This document shows, one piece after another, positions 1 through 9,428 of a stretch of DNA of 64,000 bases. Position numbers and translations under genes: made by a program. Below the pieces are notes generated by a model. The model was not told the DNA's origin. It ran no database searches and was given only the letters and a program-made list of their open reading frames with translations. This DNA is from Leptospira congkakensis. GTDB taxonomy: Bacteria > Spirochaetota > Leptospiria > Leptospirales > Leptospiraceae. Location: the NCBI RefSeq assembly GCF_004770265.1, contig NZ_RQGQ01000014.1, positions 1 to 64,000 of the forward strand. Direction: 5' to 3'. Every line of letters begins with the position of its first letter. Within the stretch, counting starts at the first letter, position 1.

Positions 1-1
1 T

Positions 2-88
2 CTCCTATTGTATTTAGAAAGTTATATGAAAAGCGATGTGCTTAATTTATTGTCCGAAATAAACGGGGAATACCAGATTGGAGCGTAA
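2..88 (+). CDS. C-terminal end of an unrecognised protein (5' partial)
   Basis: An open frame enters from the left edge and ends at a TAA at 86-88. The last 20 codons, from an internal ATG at 26, read as ordinary protein and end in EYQIGA. Too little is left to name a family. The stop lies inside a short sequence that recurs at 35514-35542. It could be chance open frame rather than a gene, so confidence is low. Confidence 0.35.
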   Translation, partial: LLLYLESYMKSDVLNLLSEINGEYQIGA

Positions 89-104
89 AGCGCGGTCGCT
101 TCAG
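76..104 (+). repeat. 29-bp interspersed element, copy A
   Basis: This stretch matches 35514-35542 at 23 of 29 positions by eye, sharing the core CGGTCG and the segment AGCGTA. Copy A contains a short hairpin (AAGCG, loop CGGT, CGCTT). Both copies lie at or near intergenic sequence. The function is unknown; it may be a degenerate dispersed repeat or chance similarity. Confidence 0.35.
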
Positions 105-163
105 CCAATGAGATCTTTTTTCGGATAACAATGGCGAGGCGCCCAAAAAAATTAGTTTTCTTC

Positions 164-1186
164 TTATTCCCAACTCACGACCACTTTCCCAAAATGTTTC
201 CCTGTTTGTAAATACTGTAGTGCTTCGGGAACTTCGTCCCAACCGAACACTTTGTCCACGACTGGTTTCATTTTGTTTTGTTCGATGGCTCTGTTCATTT
301 TTTCAAAATCGGCGCGGCTACCGACTATCACTCCTTGGACTTTGACCCCTTGCATAAGAATGGGGTAAAGGGAAAGACTGGATTCTCCACCGGCAAGGAC
401 ACCAATGAGAGCGATGGTTCCGTAAGGTTTTACACTCATCATAGACTTTTGCATGGTTCCAGCTCCTCCCACTTCGATGATGAGGTCGGCTCCTGCCATT
501 TTCGTTGCTTTTCGAACATCACGTTCCCAATTGGTTTTTGTGGAATAGTTGATGGTTGCATCCGCCCCAAGGGTTTTGGCACGCTCCAGTTTTTCATCAC
601 TGGAAGAGGTAACGATGACTCGGGCTCCCATCATCTTTGCAAATTGTAGGGCAAATAAGGAGACTCCACCAGTTCCTAAACAAAGGACATCGGATCCAGG
701 CCCAATCCCACCAAAATTCACAACGGCATTGTAAGCGGTAAGGCCGGCACATCCCAAAGTGGCAGCTTCTTTGTCTGTTAGGTGGCTTGGAGTGGATACA
801 AGTCCTTCTTCTTGAAATTTTCCAAAATTCGCTAAACAGCCGTCATGTGGCCCGCCGAGAGTGGAGCGAAGGTTGTCCATATTGGGTGCTCCATCCATCC
901 ATTTTTGGGCGAAAATAGGAAGGACACGGTCTCCTTTTTTCCAAAGAGTGACGTCTGATCCCACGGCTTCCACAACACCGGCTCCATCAGAACAAGGGAT
1001 GAGTGGGAGTTTTTGTCTAGGATTGTAAGTCCCAATCACCATTAAATAATCACGATAATTCAGTGAAGTCGCTGTTAGGCGAACGAGAACTTCTTTGGGA
1101 GCAAGTGATTCGGAAAGATCTCTTGTTGATTGTTTTAGGTTCTCTAGTCCAAAAGATCCTTGAATTTCCCATACTTTGTTTAACAT
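164..1186 (-). CDS. NAD(P)-dependent zinc-type alcohol dehydrogenase / quinone oxidoreductase family
   Basis: A 340-residue medium-chain dehydrogenase/reductase. The N-terminal GroES-like half carries CSDGAG (about residue 64) and KKGDRVLP (about 84), and the Rossmann half carries the nucleotide-binding glycines GTGGVS near residue 170. The length is typical for the family. The structural-zinc cysteine cluster of classical alcohol dehydrogenases is not evident, so a zinc-independent quinone-oxidoreductase-like reductase is also possible. The substrate cannot be told from sequence. It stands alone on the minus strand and is divergent from the SDR gene at 1279, the two sharing a roughly 90-bp promoter region. 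Confidence 0.85.
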   Translation of the reverse strand: MLNKVWEIQGSFGLENLKQSTRDLSESLAPKEVLVRLTATSLNYRDYLMVIGTYNPRQKLPLIPCSDGAGVVEAVGSDVTLWKKGDRVLPIFAQKWMDGAPNMDNLRSTLGGPHDGCLANFGKFQEEGLVSTPSHLTDKEAATLGCAGLTAYNAVVNFGGIGPGSDVLCLGTGGVSLFALQFAKMMGARVIVTSSSDEKLERAKTLGADATINYSTKTNWERDVRKATKMAGADLIIEVGGAGTMQKSMMSVKPYGTIALIGVLAGGESSLSLYPILMQGVKVQGVIVGSRADFEKMNRAIEQNKMKPVVDKVFGWDEVPEALQYLQTGKHFGKVVVSWE

Positions 1187-1278
1187 ATTCCCTCGTTCGA
1201 TTTAGAATCAAAATTCACTCGTCAGATCCTCCTGCCTCCTTATCCTTTGTCGAGTGGGAATAACAGGATAAGGTCGTT

Positions 1279-2088
1279 ATGAAAAAAGATTTTTGGAACG
1301 ATAGGGTGGTAGTGATCACTGGAGCATCGAGCGGAATTGGTCTGGCATTGTATGAAGAATTGGCCATGTATCCTTGTGAATTGGTTCTTGTGGCAAGACG
1401 AGCTGCAGAAATTGCAGAACTCAAAAACAAACACGAGGGGGTAGTCATTCACCGAGTTGCTTGTGACCTTTCTGATCCTACTTCAGTTTTGGATGCTGCG
1501 GAGTGGATCGAAAAGAAAATTTCTAAAATCGATGTATTGTTTAATAACGCAGGGATTACTGCCCATGGTCGGTTTGATTCTCTTTCAATGGATGTGTATC
1601 GCAAAACCTTTGCCACTAATTTTTTTGGTCCTATCCAATTCATTCGTGTGCTTTTGCCTCTCCTTTTTGCCGCCAAAGGAAATATTGTTACCACTTCGAC
1701 GGTTTCTGCTCTCTATGGTGTGCCGGGTCGGGCTGCATACTCAGCATCCAAGTCAGCTCTACATGCAGCTCTCGAATCCCTTCGGATCGAAACTTTAGAG
1801 GATGGTCTTGGTGTTTCTCTTGTTTGTGTTCCGTATACGGACACGGCGCTCCGAACCTCGGGTCTTGATGCCGATGGGGGAAATTTATCGGAAGCTCCCG
1901 CCAAAGGAAAACGAAAGACAGCAAAAGAAGTGGCCCATGTTTTGATGTCTGTGGCGAAGGACAAAGAAGCAAGGCTTGTGACATTCAATTTGTCCGGAAA
2001 ATTTTTGGAATGGATGCGTTTTTTCTCTCCTAAGTTTTTAGAAAAAATTCTTTATAAAAAACTTTACGAGGACTTCAAATCACACTGA
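1279..2088 (+). CDS. SDR family NAD(P)-dependent oxidoreductase
   Basis: A classical short-chain dehydrogenase/reductase of 269 residues. The cofactor motif TGASSGIG is at residues 14-21, NNAG near 91, a catalytic Ser in STVSALYG near 140, and the YSASK catalytic Tyr/Lys near 152. The hydrophobic/basic C-terminal extension (EWMRFFSPKFLEKIL) resembles membrane-associated SDRs acting on lipids. The ATG start follows an AAGG ribosome site. It begins a three-gene run with the DUF1295 protein and a cyclopropane-synthase-family methyltransferase, so a fatty-acid or lipid-modifying role is inferred; the reaction itself is unknown. Confidence 0.85.
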   Translation: MKKDFWNDRVVVITGASSGIGLALYEELAMYPCELVLVARRAAEIAELKNKHEGVVIHRVACDLSDPTSVLDAAEWIEKKISKIDVLFNNAGITAHGRFDSLSMDVYRKTFATNFFGPIQFIRVLLPLLFAAKGNIVTTSTVSALYGVPGRAAYSASKSALHAALESLRIETLEDGLGVSLVCVPYTDTALRTSGLDADGGNLSEAPAKGKRKTAKEVAHVLMSVAKDKEARLVTFNLSGKFLEWMRFFSPKFLEKILYKKLYEDFKSH

Positions 2089-2127
2089 ACCCTGTCTAAA
2101 CCAAGGTATAGGGAGAGGATCTATCCT

Positions 2128-2949
2128 TTGGAAAATTTATTATTTTCATATCTAGCGGCTGTTATATTTACATTTGTTTTTATGAGCCTTATGTGGTTTT
2201 GGGGAAAGTCGAGAGACAACTATGCAGTCATTGATGTGGGTTGGGGACTCGTCATTGCCGGGATTGCGACTGTCCTTGTTTCCTTTGGGAAGGGGTCAGT
2301 GTTTGCAAAATGGGCGGTGCTTGTCCCTGTTTGGATCTGGGCTTTTCGTTTATCAGGGTTTCTTTACTTCACTCGCATCCGTACAAACCATCCCGAAGAC
2401 AAACGTTATGCCGGATTTCGAAAGGATTACGGTAACAAAGTCCACCAAAAGATGTTTACGAATGTGTTTCTTTTGCAAGGATTTCTGGCACTTTTCTTTT
2501 CTTTTCCGTTTTATTTTGCCGCTCAGTGGAAATTATTTCCTAACTCAGGGATGTTTGGGCCTAACGGATATTTAATGGTTCTTCTGGGATGGAGTTTGTT
2601 TGTGGTTGGTGTGATTGGGGAAACGATTGCTGATCGTGACCTTCACAAGTTTGTTGCCGATCCCAAAAATAAAGGAAAGGTCTGTGATTTAGGTCTTTGG
2701 AAGTTTACAAGACACCCCAATTATTTTTTTGAATGGGTGATTTGGGTAGGGATTGGGATCATTCCAATTCTTTCTGTACCAGAAGCAATGATATCACTGC
2801 TCACACCTGTGTTTATGTTTGTATTGTTGCGATTTGTATCGGGTGTTCCTTTTGCAGAAAAATATTCTCTTCAATCTAAGGGAGATGTTTTTCGCGAATA
2901 TATGCGCACCACAAACGCATTTTTCCCTTGGTTTCCTAAACAAAAATAA
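2128..2949 (+). CDS. DUF1295 (steroid 5-alpha-reductase-like) membrane protein
   Basis: A 273-residue integral membrane protein with about six or seven hydrophobic segments. The C-terminal half has the family signature RHPNYFFEW (about residue 195) followed by a long hydrophobic stretch. DUF1295 proteins belong to the steroid 5-alpha-reductase/isoprenylcysteine methyltransferase fold group and usually reduce double bonds in lipids. The start used is a TTG behind GGGAGAGGA; the next ATG, at 2182, would remove the first membrane segment. It lies 39 bp after the SDR and 19 bp before the methyltransferase, so they are very likely co-transcribed. Confidence 0.8.
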   Translation: MENLLFSYLAAVIFTFVFMSLMWFWGKSRDNYAVIDVGWGLVIAGIATVLVSFGKGSVFAKWAVLVPVWIWAFRLSGFLYFTRIRTNHPEDKRYAGFRKDYGNKVHQKMFTNVFLLQGFLALFFSFPFYFAAQWKLFPNSGMFGPNGYLMVLLGWSLFVVGVIGETIADRDLHKFVADPKNKGKVCDLGLWKFTRHPNYFFEWVIWVGIGIIPILSVPEAMISLLTPVFMFVLLRFVSGVPFAEKYSLQSKGDVFREYMRTTNAFFPWFPKQK

Positions 2950-2968
2950 GAAAGGATAAAAATAAAAC

Positions 2969-4039
2969 ATGAATTTTACGGATTCTACAAAGAAAGAAGA
3001 GGGTTCTTCTTTTAGTATCAACTCACTTTTAGAAAAGGATATTTTTCCTGATTGGTTGATCCGGTTTCGGATCCGACAACTTTTGAAACTTCGGATTCGC
3101 CAAGAAAGAAAAGAAAATGTTACGGCTGGGCTCCAACACAAAATCAATTACGTGAATGAGTTAAAAAAATCACCGATTGCTGTACACACTGCCGCTGCCA
3201 ACGAACAACACTACGAGGTCCCTAGTGATTTTTTTACTTATGTGATGGGCCCGAGTATGAAGTATTCTTCTGGGTATTGGCAAAGTTTAGATACAAGTTT
3301 TGCTGAATCCGAAGAAGATATGTTAAGGATTACTGTCGAACGGGCAGAGATTCAAAATGGAATGAAGGTTTTGGATTTGGGATGTGGTTGGGGGAGTATC
3401 TCTCTTTACATTGCCGAAAAATTTCCCAAATGTAAGGTCACAGGTGTTTCCAATTCTCGCACACAAAAAGAATTCATCGACAAACGCGCTAAAGAGCGGG
3501 GTTTAAAAAACCTAACCATCATCACAAAAGACATGAACGATTTTACGACCAAAGACAAGTTTGATCGAATTGTTTCTGTCGAGATGTTAGAACATATGAA
3601 AAACTACGAAAAACTTTTTGAGAAGTTATCTAAGTTTCTTGTGACCGATGGAAAGTTTTTTGTCCATATCTTCACCCATAAAGAATTTGCTTATCCTTTT
3701 GAAGTCATTGATGAAACGGACTGGATGGCAAAGTATTTTTTTACCGGTGGGCAGATGCCTTCGGATGATTTGTTTTTATACTTCCAAAAAGATTTTTTAA
3801 TCGAAAATCATTGGGTGGTGAATGGAACTCATTATGCGAGAACAAGCGAAGCCTGGTATGACAATATGATAGAAAACAAGGATAAACTATTGCCTATCCT
3901 TGCGAGTACTTACGGCGAAAAAGAAAAAACCAAATGGTTTGTTTATTGGAAAGTTTTCTTTCTCGCCTGTGCAGAGTTATGGGGTTACCGAAACGGTGAA
4001 GAGTGGTTTGTCAGCCACTACTTGTTTCGAAAACGCTGA
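2969..4039 (+). CDS. Cyclopropane-fatty-acyl-phospholipid synthase family methyltransferase
   Basis: A 356-residue class I SAM-dependent methyltransferase of the CFA synthase family. An N-terminal EQHYEVPSDFF segment (about residue 79) matches the family's lipid-site entry. The SAM-binding motif I is VLDLGCGWGS near residue 133, followed by GVSNS and SVEMLEHM. Family members transfer a methylene or methyl group onto double bonds of phospholipid acyl chains. It is the third gene of the SDR-DUF1295 run. The 3' end overlaps the convergent helicase gene by 22 bp. It could make cyclopropane or another methylated fatty acid; sequence does not decide. Confidence 0.85.
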   Translation: MNFTDSTKKEEGSSFSINSLLEKDIFPDWLIRFRIRQLLKLRIRQERKENVTAGLQHKINYVNELKKSPIAVHTAAANEQHYEVPSDFFTYVMGPSMKYSSGYWQSLDTSFAESEEDMLRITVERAEIQNGMKVLDLGCGWGSISLYIAEKFPKCKVTGVSNSRTQKEFIDKRAKERGLKNLTIITKDMNDFTTKDKFDRIVSVEMLEHMKNYEKLFEKLSKFLVTDGKFFVHIFTHKEFAYPFEVIDETDWMAKYFFTGGQMPSDDLFLYFQKDFLIENHWVVNGTHYARTSEAWYDNMIENKDKLLPILASTYGEKEKTKWFVYWKVFFLACAELWGYRNGEEWFVSHYLFRKR

Positions 4040-5592
4040 GTTTTTTTCCCAGCAGCCTTTACGTAAACGCCACCTTCTTTTTTAGAAGAGGGTGCGCTAC
4101 TACGGCGAGAATCCCCACCTCGGTCACTACGTTCTCCCCGTTCGCTTCTTTCTCCACCGGATCTAGAACCGCCACGGTATCCACCGCGACCGCCGCCTGA
4201 ACCACCACCATCATCCCGACGTCTTCTTCCGGATCCACCACTAGGAGGAGTTTCACTCCATTCCCCAGGTGTTTTCCCGATTTTTTCAGGGCCGCTGATT
4301 TTGGTTTTATCCAACATATTGGAAAGTAGTTTCAAAGCCACAGAACGTTTGTCGTCTAACTTCAAAAGTTTTTCTAAAACTTCTTCTGCATCCGCATGGA
4401 CTTCAGTTTCCACTACTTTGTTTAGGAAGTCTTCTTCTCTTCGGGCGAGTACTTCCTTTTTTGTAGGAAGGGCAGCAATCGTAAGATTGGTTCCAGAAGT
4501 ACCTTTTAATCTTAGAAGAGCACGAGATTCTCTTGTGGTTACAAGAGTCACAGCCTTTCCTGATTTTCCAGCACGACCTGTACGACCAATTCTATGTGTA
4601 TAACTTTCGCTATCAAATGGAAGGTGGTAGTTGATCACAAGAGACAAATCTTTTACGTCAAGACCACGTGCGGCAACGTCTGTTGCTACTAGGATTTTAA
4701 CGCGGCCATCGTGTAGGCTTTTTAAAACTTGTTCTCTTTGTTTTTGGTTTAGATCTCCGTGAAGAGCTTCTACAGGATATCCTTTGAAACCAAGGGTTGC
4801 TTTTAAATCATCTGCTTCTTTTTTCGTTTTTGTGAAAATGATTGCCTTATAAGGGTTTTCATAATCCAAAATTCGAACTACAGAAATTTCTCGTTCAGCT
4901 TCATCAATCACGTAGTACACTTGTTCGATGTTCTTAGAAGATTTTTCTGTTGCTGCAATTTTTACATGAGCGGGGTGCGTTTGGTACTTACTTGCCAACT
5001 TTTTAATAGGCTCCGGCATGGTTGCGGAGAAAAGTAAAGTTTGTCTTTTGGTTGGCAGTAGATTAAAGATGGATTCAATATCATCCATAAAGCCCATATC
5101 GAGCATTTCATCTGCTTCATCCAAAATTACCATTGAAGGTTTGAAATTTTTAAGTTCCTTTCCTTTCAATAGGTCGAGAAGTCTTCCTGGAGTTGCAACA
5201 GCAACTTGGGCACCTTTGGCCACTTGTGTGATTTGTTTAGAATAGGAACTTCCACCGTAAATAGTAGTGGTTTTGATTCCTAAATGTTTTCCCAATTTAA
5301 ACAATTCATCAGATACTTGCAGAGCAAGTTCACGAGTCGGAGTGAGGACAAGCACTTGCATGCCATCATTCACTTGGATTCGGTTCAAACAGGGGAGTCC
5401 GTAAGCTGCAGTTTTTCCGGTTCCGGTCTGCGCTTGTGCGATTAAATCTTTTCCTTCCAATACGAGCGGAATCGCTTGTTTTTGGATAGGGCTTGGTGAT
5501 TCGAAGCCTGCTTCAGTGATTCCTTGTAGTATTTCAGGACGTAATCCGAAGGATTGGAAGTCATTTCCAACTTCGGTGTCATTCTTAGTCAT
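4018..5592 (-). CDS. DEAD-box RNA helicase
   Basis: An ATP-dependent RNA helicase of 524 residues from the ATG at 5592; a TTG five codons upstream is less likely. Ordered motifs are visible: a Q motif (FESPSPIQKQAIP), Walker A AQTGTGKT, PTRELALQ, TPGRLLD, DEAD in VILDEADEMLDMGF, SAT, ARGLD and HRIGRTGRAG. After a linker, the last 80 or so residues form a Gly/Arg/Ser-rich tail with RGG-like repeats that probably binds RNA, as in CsdA/RhlE-type proteins. Likely roles are ribosome assembly or mRNA turnover. The gene is monocistronic and convergent with the methyltransferase gene, overlapping it by 22 bp. Confidence 0.93.
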   Translation of the reverse strand: MTKNDTEVGNDFQSFGLRPEILQGITEAGFESPSPIQKQAIPLVLEGKDLIAQAQTGTGKTAAYGLPCLNRIQVNDGMQVLVLTPTRELALQVSDELFKLGKHLGIKTTTIYGGSSYSKQITQVAKGAQVAVATPGRLLDLLKGKELKNFKPSMVILDEADEMLDMGFMDDIESIFNLLPTKRQTLLFSATMPEPIKKLASKYQTHPAHVKIAATEKSSKNIEQVYYVIDEAEREISVVRILDYENPYKAIIFTKTKKEADDLKATLGFKGYPVEALHGDLNQKQREQVLKSLHDGRVKILVATDVAARGLDVKDLSLVINYHLPFDSESYTHRIGRTGRAGKSGKAVTLVTTRESRALLRLKGTSGTNLTIAALPTKKEVLARREEDFLNKVVETEVHADAEEVLEKLLKLDDKRSVALKLLSNMLDKTKISGPEKIGKTPGEWSETPPSGGSGRRRRDDGGGSGGGRGGYRGGSRSGGERSERGERSDRGGDSRRSSAPSSKKEGGVYVKAAGKKTQRFRNK

Positions 5593-5642
5593 GGAAATAG
5601 GATACAATAAAAAAATGGCCTAAAAAAGAAAGGTAAAAATAC

Positions 5643-7313
5643 CTAGATGGTCCTGGGTATCTTCGCAGCAATTTCCTTCAGGTGGAGGTAAAGTTCCTCC
5701 TTTAAGTAGGGTTTGGGCATAAAATAATCAAATCCAGAGGTTAGAATGTAGTTTTTTTCCTCCGGCATACAAAGCCCCGTGCAGGCGAAAAGTGCTGGTT
5801 TATTGGGTTTTCCAACCAATCCTTTTGCAATTTCCGTCCCATGTTTCCCTGGCATCTCAATGTCCAAAAAGGCGATATCAAAGGAAGAACTGTTTAAAGT
5901 TTTTTCTGTATCGATCCCATTACTCGTTTCAATAATTTCAAAACGTAAGGGTTTTAAATAACTTTTTAGAACTTTTCGATTGAGATCATTGTCATCGGCA
6001 ATCAGAACTCTCTGTGTTTTGGAAAAATTTGGCAAATTCGATTCTTGTGAAAGTTTACCATTTTTGTCAAAGGATCGGATTTCTTCTAATTTCCAAAGAA
6101 TCGGGATTTTGACTTTGAATGTCGATCCTTCACCTAACTTTGATTCTACCTCGACTTCCCCTCCCATTTCTTCCAATGAGAGTTTGACAATCGAAAGTCC
6201 AAGTCCAGATCCTGAGATCCTACAACCTTCGGGAACAAAGTGATTGTATTTTTGAAAGAGTTTATCTTTTACTTCAGGAGAAATGCCTGGACCTGTGTCT
6301 TTGAGTTCTATATGTAAAATGGCTTCTTGCCCTTTTTTTTTCTCTAGATGAACTGAACAAGTGACATTGCCAGAATTGGTAAACTTCACAGCATTCGCAG
6401 TTAAATTCCAAAATACTTTTTCGATTTTTCTTTTGTCGGAATGTAGATATATATTTTTATCTATTGAGTTGTTTAGTTTAAATTCTATATTTTTACGTTT
6501 TGTTTCTGTTGTAAAAAAAGAATCTAGGATATTCAAACATTGATAAAGTTCAAACCATTCATTTTTAAGTACACTTGCATTTTCTTCGAGCCTAGATAGT
6601 TCGATGGTATCGTTCACTAAATGCAAAATGACTTCTCCTGCGTTTTTGATATGGTCCACATAACCAACAACAGTTGGATGTAATTCGGTTTCACGGATCA
6701 TCTCCGACATACCGAGTAAGGAATTTAAAGGATTCCGAATGTCGTGGCTAATGGCTGCGATAAAATCTCTTTTTGCTGCAGTAGCTCTTTCCGCAGAGAG
6801 TTTTTCAATCTCCAATCGTTCTGTTGCTTGTCGCATTTGTAACAATCGAACCGTTTGTTTGCCAAGAAGCTGGAGCATTTGGATTTGGTCTGAATTAAGT
6901 TCCCTTGGTTTGTTATCGATCACACAAAGGGTTCCCAGTTTGATTTGGTCATCCAAGGCAAGTGGAATCCCTGCATAGAAAATAACGTTGGGAGCTTCTG
7001 TGACGAGAGGGTTGTTTTGGAACCTTGTATCTTCTTTGGCATTGGGTACTAAAAAAAGTTCATCCCCTAAAATGGCGTGCGAACAAAAGGCAAGAGACCT
7101 TGGGGTTTCTCGCGCGATAAGTCCATGGTGGGATTTGAACCATTGCCTAGTTTCATCGATTAAGCTCACAAGCGAGATGGGAGCGTTACAAATCATAGAA
7201 GCAAGTCTAGTAACTTCATCGAACATTTCTTCTTCAGGAGTGTCGAGGATCTCTAAGCTTTTTAAAGCAGCAAGACGGGCCGTCTCATTCTGTGGGATTG
7301 GGGCAACCAACAT
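5643..7313 (-). CDS. Hybrid histidine kinase: GAF, HisKA, HATPase_c, receiver
   Basis: A 556-residue cytoplasmic hybrid sensor kinase with no membrane segment. A GAF domain occupies about residues 20-170. The H-box is in AAISHDIRNPLNSLLG (about 190), the N-box in LTANAVKFTNSG, and the G-boxes in DTGPGIS and GSGLGLSIV. A C-terminal receiver (about 435-550) has the acidic pair in IADDND and the phosphoacceptor Asp in AFLDIEMPG. The start of the protein resembles GAF kinases that begin with the phrase ALKSLEILDTPEE. No cognate regulator adjoins it. The ligand and output are unknown. Confidence 0.9.
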   Translation of the reverse strand: MLVAPIPQNETARLAALKSLEILDTPEEEMFDEVTRLASMICNAPISLVSLIDETRQWFKSHHGLIARETPRSLAFCSHAILGDELFLVPNAKEDTRFQNNPLVTEAPNVIFYAGIPLALDDQIKLGTLCVIDNKPRELNSDQIQMLQLLGKQTVRLLQMRQATERLEIEKLSAERATAAKRDFIAAISHDIRNPLNSLLGMSEMIRETELHPTVVGYVDHIKNAGEVILHLVNDTIELSRLEENASVLKNEWFELYQCLNILDSFFTTETKRKNIEFKLNNSIDKNIYLHSDKRKIEKVFWNLTANAVKFTNSGNVTCSVHLEKKKGQEAILHIELKDTGPGISPEVKDKLFQKYNHFVPEGCRISGSGLGLSIVKLSLEEMGGEVEVESKLGEGSTFKVKIPILWKLEEIRSFDKNGKLSQESNLPNFSKTQRVLIADDNDLNRKVLKSYLKPLRFEIIETSNGIDTEKTLNSSSFDIAFLDIEMPGKHGTEIAKGLVGKPNKPALFACTGLCMPEEKNYILTSGFDYFMPKPYLKEELYLHLKEIAAKIPRTI

Positions 7314-7381
7314 ACGATTTTTAGACGAATGGATTCCCTGTTCATGGAAAGCAAAATTTTCTTTTTCCTAGTCTAAATCCT

Positions 7382-7924
7382 ATGAAAAGAATTACAATTT
7401 TGATCTCGGTTTCTCTCTCTTTTGTTTTTTTTCTATTTCTATCCATAACCTGTTCTAAGTCTGGATCCCCTTCGGCACAGAAACCAGAGAACCTTGAGTT
7501 ACGAAAAAAACTTACGGATCTCCAGTATCGTGTCACCCAAGAAGACGAAACAGAACCACCTTTTCAAAATGAATATTGGGACAATCATAAGCCGGGAATC
7601 TACGTAGACATTGTTTCGAAAGAAGCACTTTTTAGTTCCAAAGATAAATTTGAATCGGGCACAGGATGGCCTAGTTTTACAAAACCTCTCGTGAAAGAAA
7701 ATGTGGTAGAGATCGTTGACAATTCTTATGGAATGATTCGCACGGAAGTACGATCTAAAAAAGCAAATTCCCATTTGGGACATGTGTTCGATGATGGGCC
7801 ATTGCCAACAAACAAACGTTACTGTACGAATTCTGCATCCATGGAATTTATCCCTAAAGACAAACTGAAAGAAAGAGGATATGCGATTTTTCTATCGGAG
7901 TTTACGGAAGCGGAGAAGGACTAG
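7382..7924 (+). CDS. msrB: Peptide-methionine (R)-S-oxide reductase MsrB, predicted lipoprotein
   Basis: A 180-residue protein that reduces methionine-R-sulfoxide in proteins. An N-terminal signal ends in a lipobox-like LSITC (Cys about 24), so export and lipid anchoring are expected. The MsrB core shows [21 protein letters not shown] and the catalytic region [13 protein letters not shown]. The two CxxC zinc pairs found in many MsrBs are absent, placing it in the zinc-free subgroup. It is divergent from the hybrid kinase. A role in repairing oxidised envelope proteins is inferred from the signal peptide. Confidence 0.88.
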   Translation: MKRITILISVSLSFVFFLFLSITCSKSGSPSAQKPENLELRKKLTDLQYRVTQEDETEPPFQNEYWDNHKPGIYVDIVSKEALFSSKDKFESGTGWPSFTKPLVKENVVEIVDNSYGMIRTEVRSKKANSHLGHVFDDGPLPTNKRYCTNSASMEFIPKDKLKERGYAIFLSEFTEAEKD

Positions 7925-8194
7925 GATCGGGGAAGCGCAGTGGTAAGAAGTTGTTCCCGCCGCGATTATATGACATATAGTTATGTTAGCCAAAACTTAC
8001 TGTTCTTTAAGTTTTCCAGTAACATATTGATGCAAAATACTTGAAACTAGAGTTTGATATGGGATTACCTCTGGAAAATATATTTTAGTGTGTTTTCTTG
8101 AAGGGTATGCAGTTTTGAGAAAGAACGAAGTTTCGTTTTCAATTGCTGGAACAACCCAAGCATAATTATCAATATTAATTATTATGATTAGGAT

Positions 8195-8515
8195 TCAAGA
8201 TCTAATAGTAAATTGATAATTTGGTTTAGATTTGCATTTTTGCGATTGAATGTACTTTTCGCATAGATTTGAAATTATATTGTTTTGGTCGATTAGCTGT
8301 TTCTTTTTCTCTTCAGTAAAAGTTGGGTCATTGGTCGGAGGTTGAAGGTAAATTGGTAGTACCGCGCACTCATAAGCACTTGGTCCATCTTCGCGTTCGA
8401 TGTCATGGAAACATGCTTCTTTTTCTGTTTTAATGCAGTTTGAAACTAAGAATAATATCAAAATAAGGTGAACAAGTTTTTCTAAGACTTTTTTGTGTGG
8501 GAACCTGATGATCAT
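8195..8515 (-). CDS. Hypothetical small lipoprotein
   Basis: A 106-residue protein from the ATG at 8515; the frame is open 15 codons further to a TTG. The N-terminus has basic residues, a hydrophobic stretch (LVHLILILFLVSNC) and a candidate lipobox Cys followed by charged sequence. Several further Cys residues follow (KEACFHD, YECAVLP, NLCEKY, QKCKSK), suggesting disulphides after export. The family is not recognised. The gene lies in an A+T-rich patch with long gaps on both sides (about 270 and 125 bp), which could mean recent acquisition. Confidence 0.5.
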   Translation of the reverse strand: MIIRFPHKKVLEKLVHLILILFLVSNCIKTEKEACFHDIEREDGPSAYECAVLPIYLQPPTNDPTFTEEKKKQLIDQNNIISNLCEKYIQSQKCKSKPNYQFTIRS

Positions 8516-8639
8516 ATCAAATTTATTAAGAAATAATGTTTTGGCCGTTACGACTAACAAAAAATAGTTGATCGCTAATTTTTTTGGTATTTGCGGAAAG
8601 GTATAAGAAGTTTGATGTATTGCTAAATCTTTGGGGGTT

Positions 8640-9425
8640 TTATGCCCAAAGATTCATCATAAACTCTTCGTCGTTACGAAGAGAAATGAGTTTGTATTTG
8701 GTTTCGTGGATGTCTTCCCTAGAAACTTCGCGTTTCCAGCGTACGTCCACTTTTAGTTTGCGAACACGGGTTTGTAATTCCAAAAGTTCCAATACAGAAT
8801 CTTCCATTTCCTTTCGGTAAAGGTTGGTGAAAAGAGGAGTCAGCTGGTCAGGAGTATCCATTTTCAAAAGCTCAATATGAGTTAGATCATGGATATTTTG
8901 CAGAGCCCAAATGTGAAGAGTCAGAGTTGTGATCCTTTCCAATTGGGAAATTTCGTCTTTGATATTTCGAGTGACTTGTTGTTTGAAAAAACGAATTCGT
9001 TTTTCTAAGTAAGCGATGAGATCAGATTTTGGAATTTCTCTTTGTTTCCACTTTTCCCAATCGGTTTTTAAATCTTCAAAAAGACCTTCCCCAAAAAATA
9101 CAGAAGAGGCTTCCATCAGTTGCACACTTCCTGGTTCGGAAATTTTGAGGCGGTGGCGGAGCGAATCTGCATCCCCAGCAATCATATTCACTGGAGCTAC
9201 GTCCTCTAACTTTTGTAAGGCGCGAGAAATGGAGTCAATGAACTGCGACTTCATTTGGTCAGTCGAATGTGCTACCAAATAAAAATTAAGATCGGACTCG
9301 AGGTGAAAATCACCACGTTCCCTTGATCCATAAAAGAGAATTTGGTACGGTTTCGTCGAAGGGATGATTTCTAATTCATCCAAAACTTGTGCATAGAGAT
9401 TCGGGTTTAGTGCTTCAAATTCCAT
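8640..9425 (-). CDS. Nucleotidyltransferase-fold protein with altered active site
   Basis: A 261-residue protein. Near residue 33 it has the nucleotidyltransferase signature GSRERGDFHLESDLN, where active members usually have GSxxxG then D-x-D. Here the second acidic residue is Asn, so catalysis may be weakened or lost. The C-terminal 130 residues are helical and charged, as in MNT-type antitoxins and adenylyltransferases. It lies 3 bp after a 68-residue gene and is probably translated with it. The substrate and function are unknown; a HEPN/MNT-like pairing is not supported because the small partner shows no HEPN motif. Confidence 0.6.
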   Translation of the reverse strand: MEFEALNPNLYAQVLDELEIIPSTKPYQILFYGSRERGDFHLESDLNFYLVAHSTDQMKSQFIDSISRALQKLEDVAPVNMIAGDADSLRHRLKISEPGSVQLMEASSVFFGEGLFEDLKTDWEKWKQREIPKSDLIAYLEKRIRFFKQQVTRNIKDEISQLERITTLTLHIWALQNIHDLTHIELLKMDTPDQLTPLFTNLYRKEMEDSVLELLELQTRVRKLKVDVRWKREVSREDIHETKYKLISLRNDEEFMMNLWA

Positions 9426-9428
9426 AGT

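Noticed and set aside
7925..8194. Possible small gene in the 270-bp gap after msrB
   Set aside because: Only frames of about ten codons without ribosome sites were found; nothing supportable.
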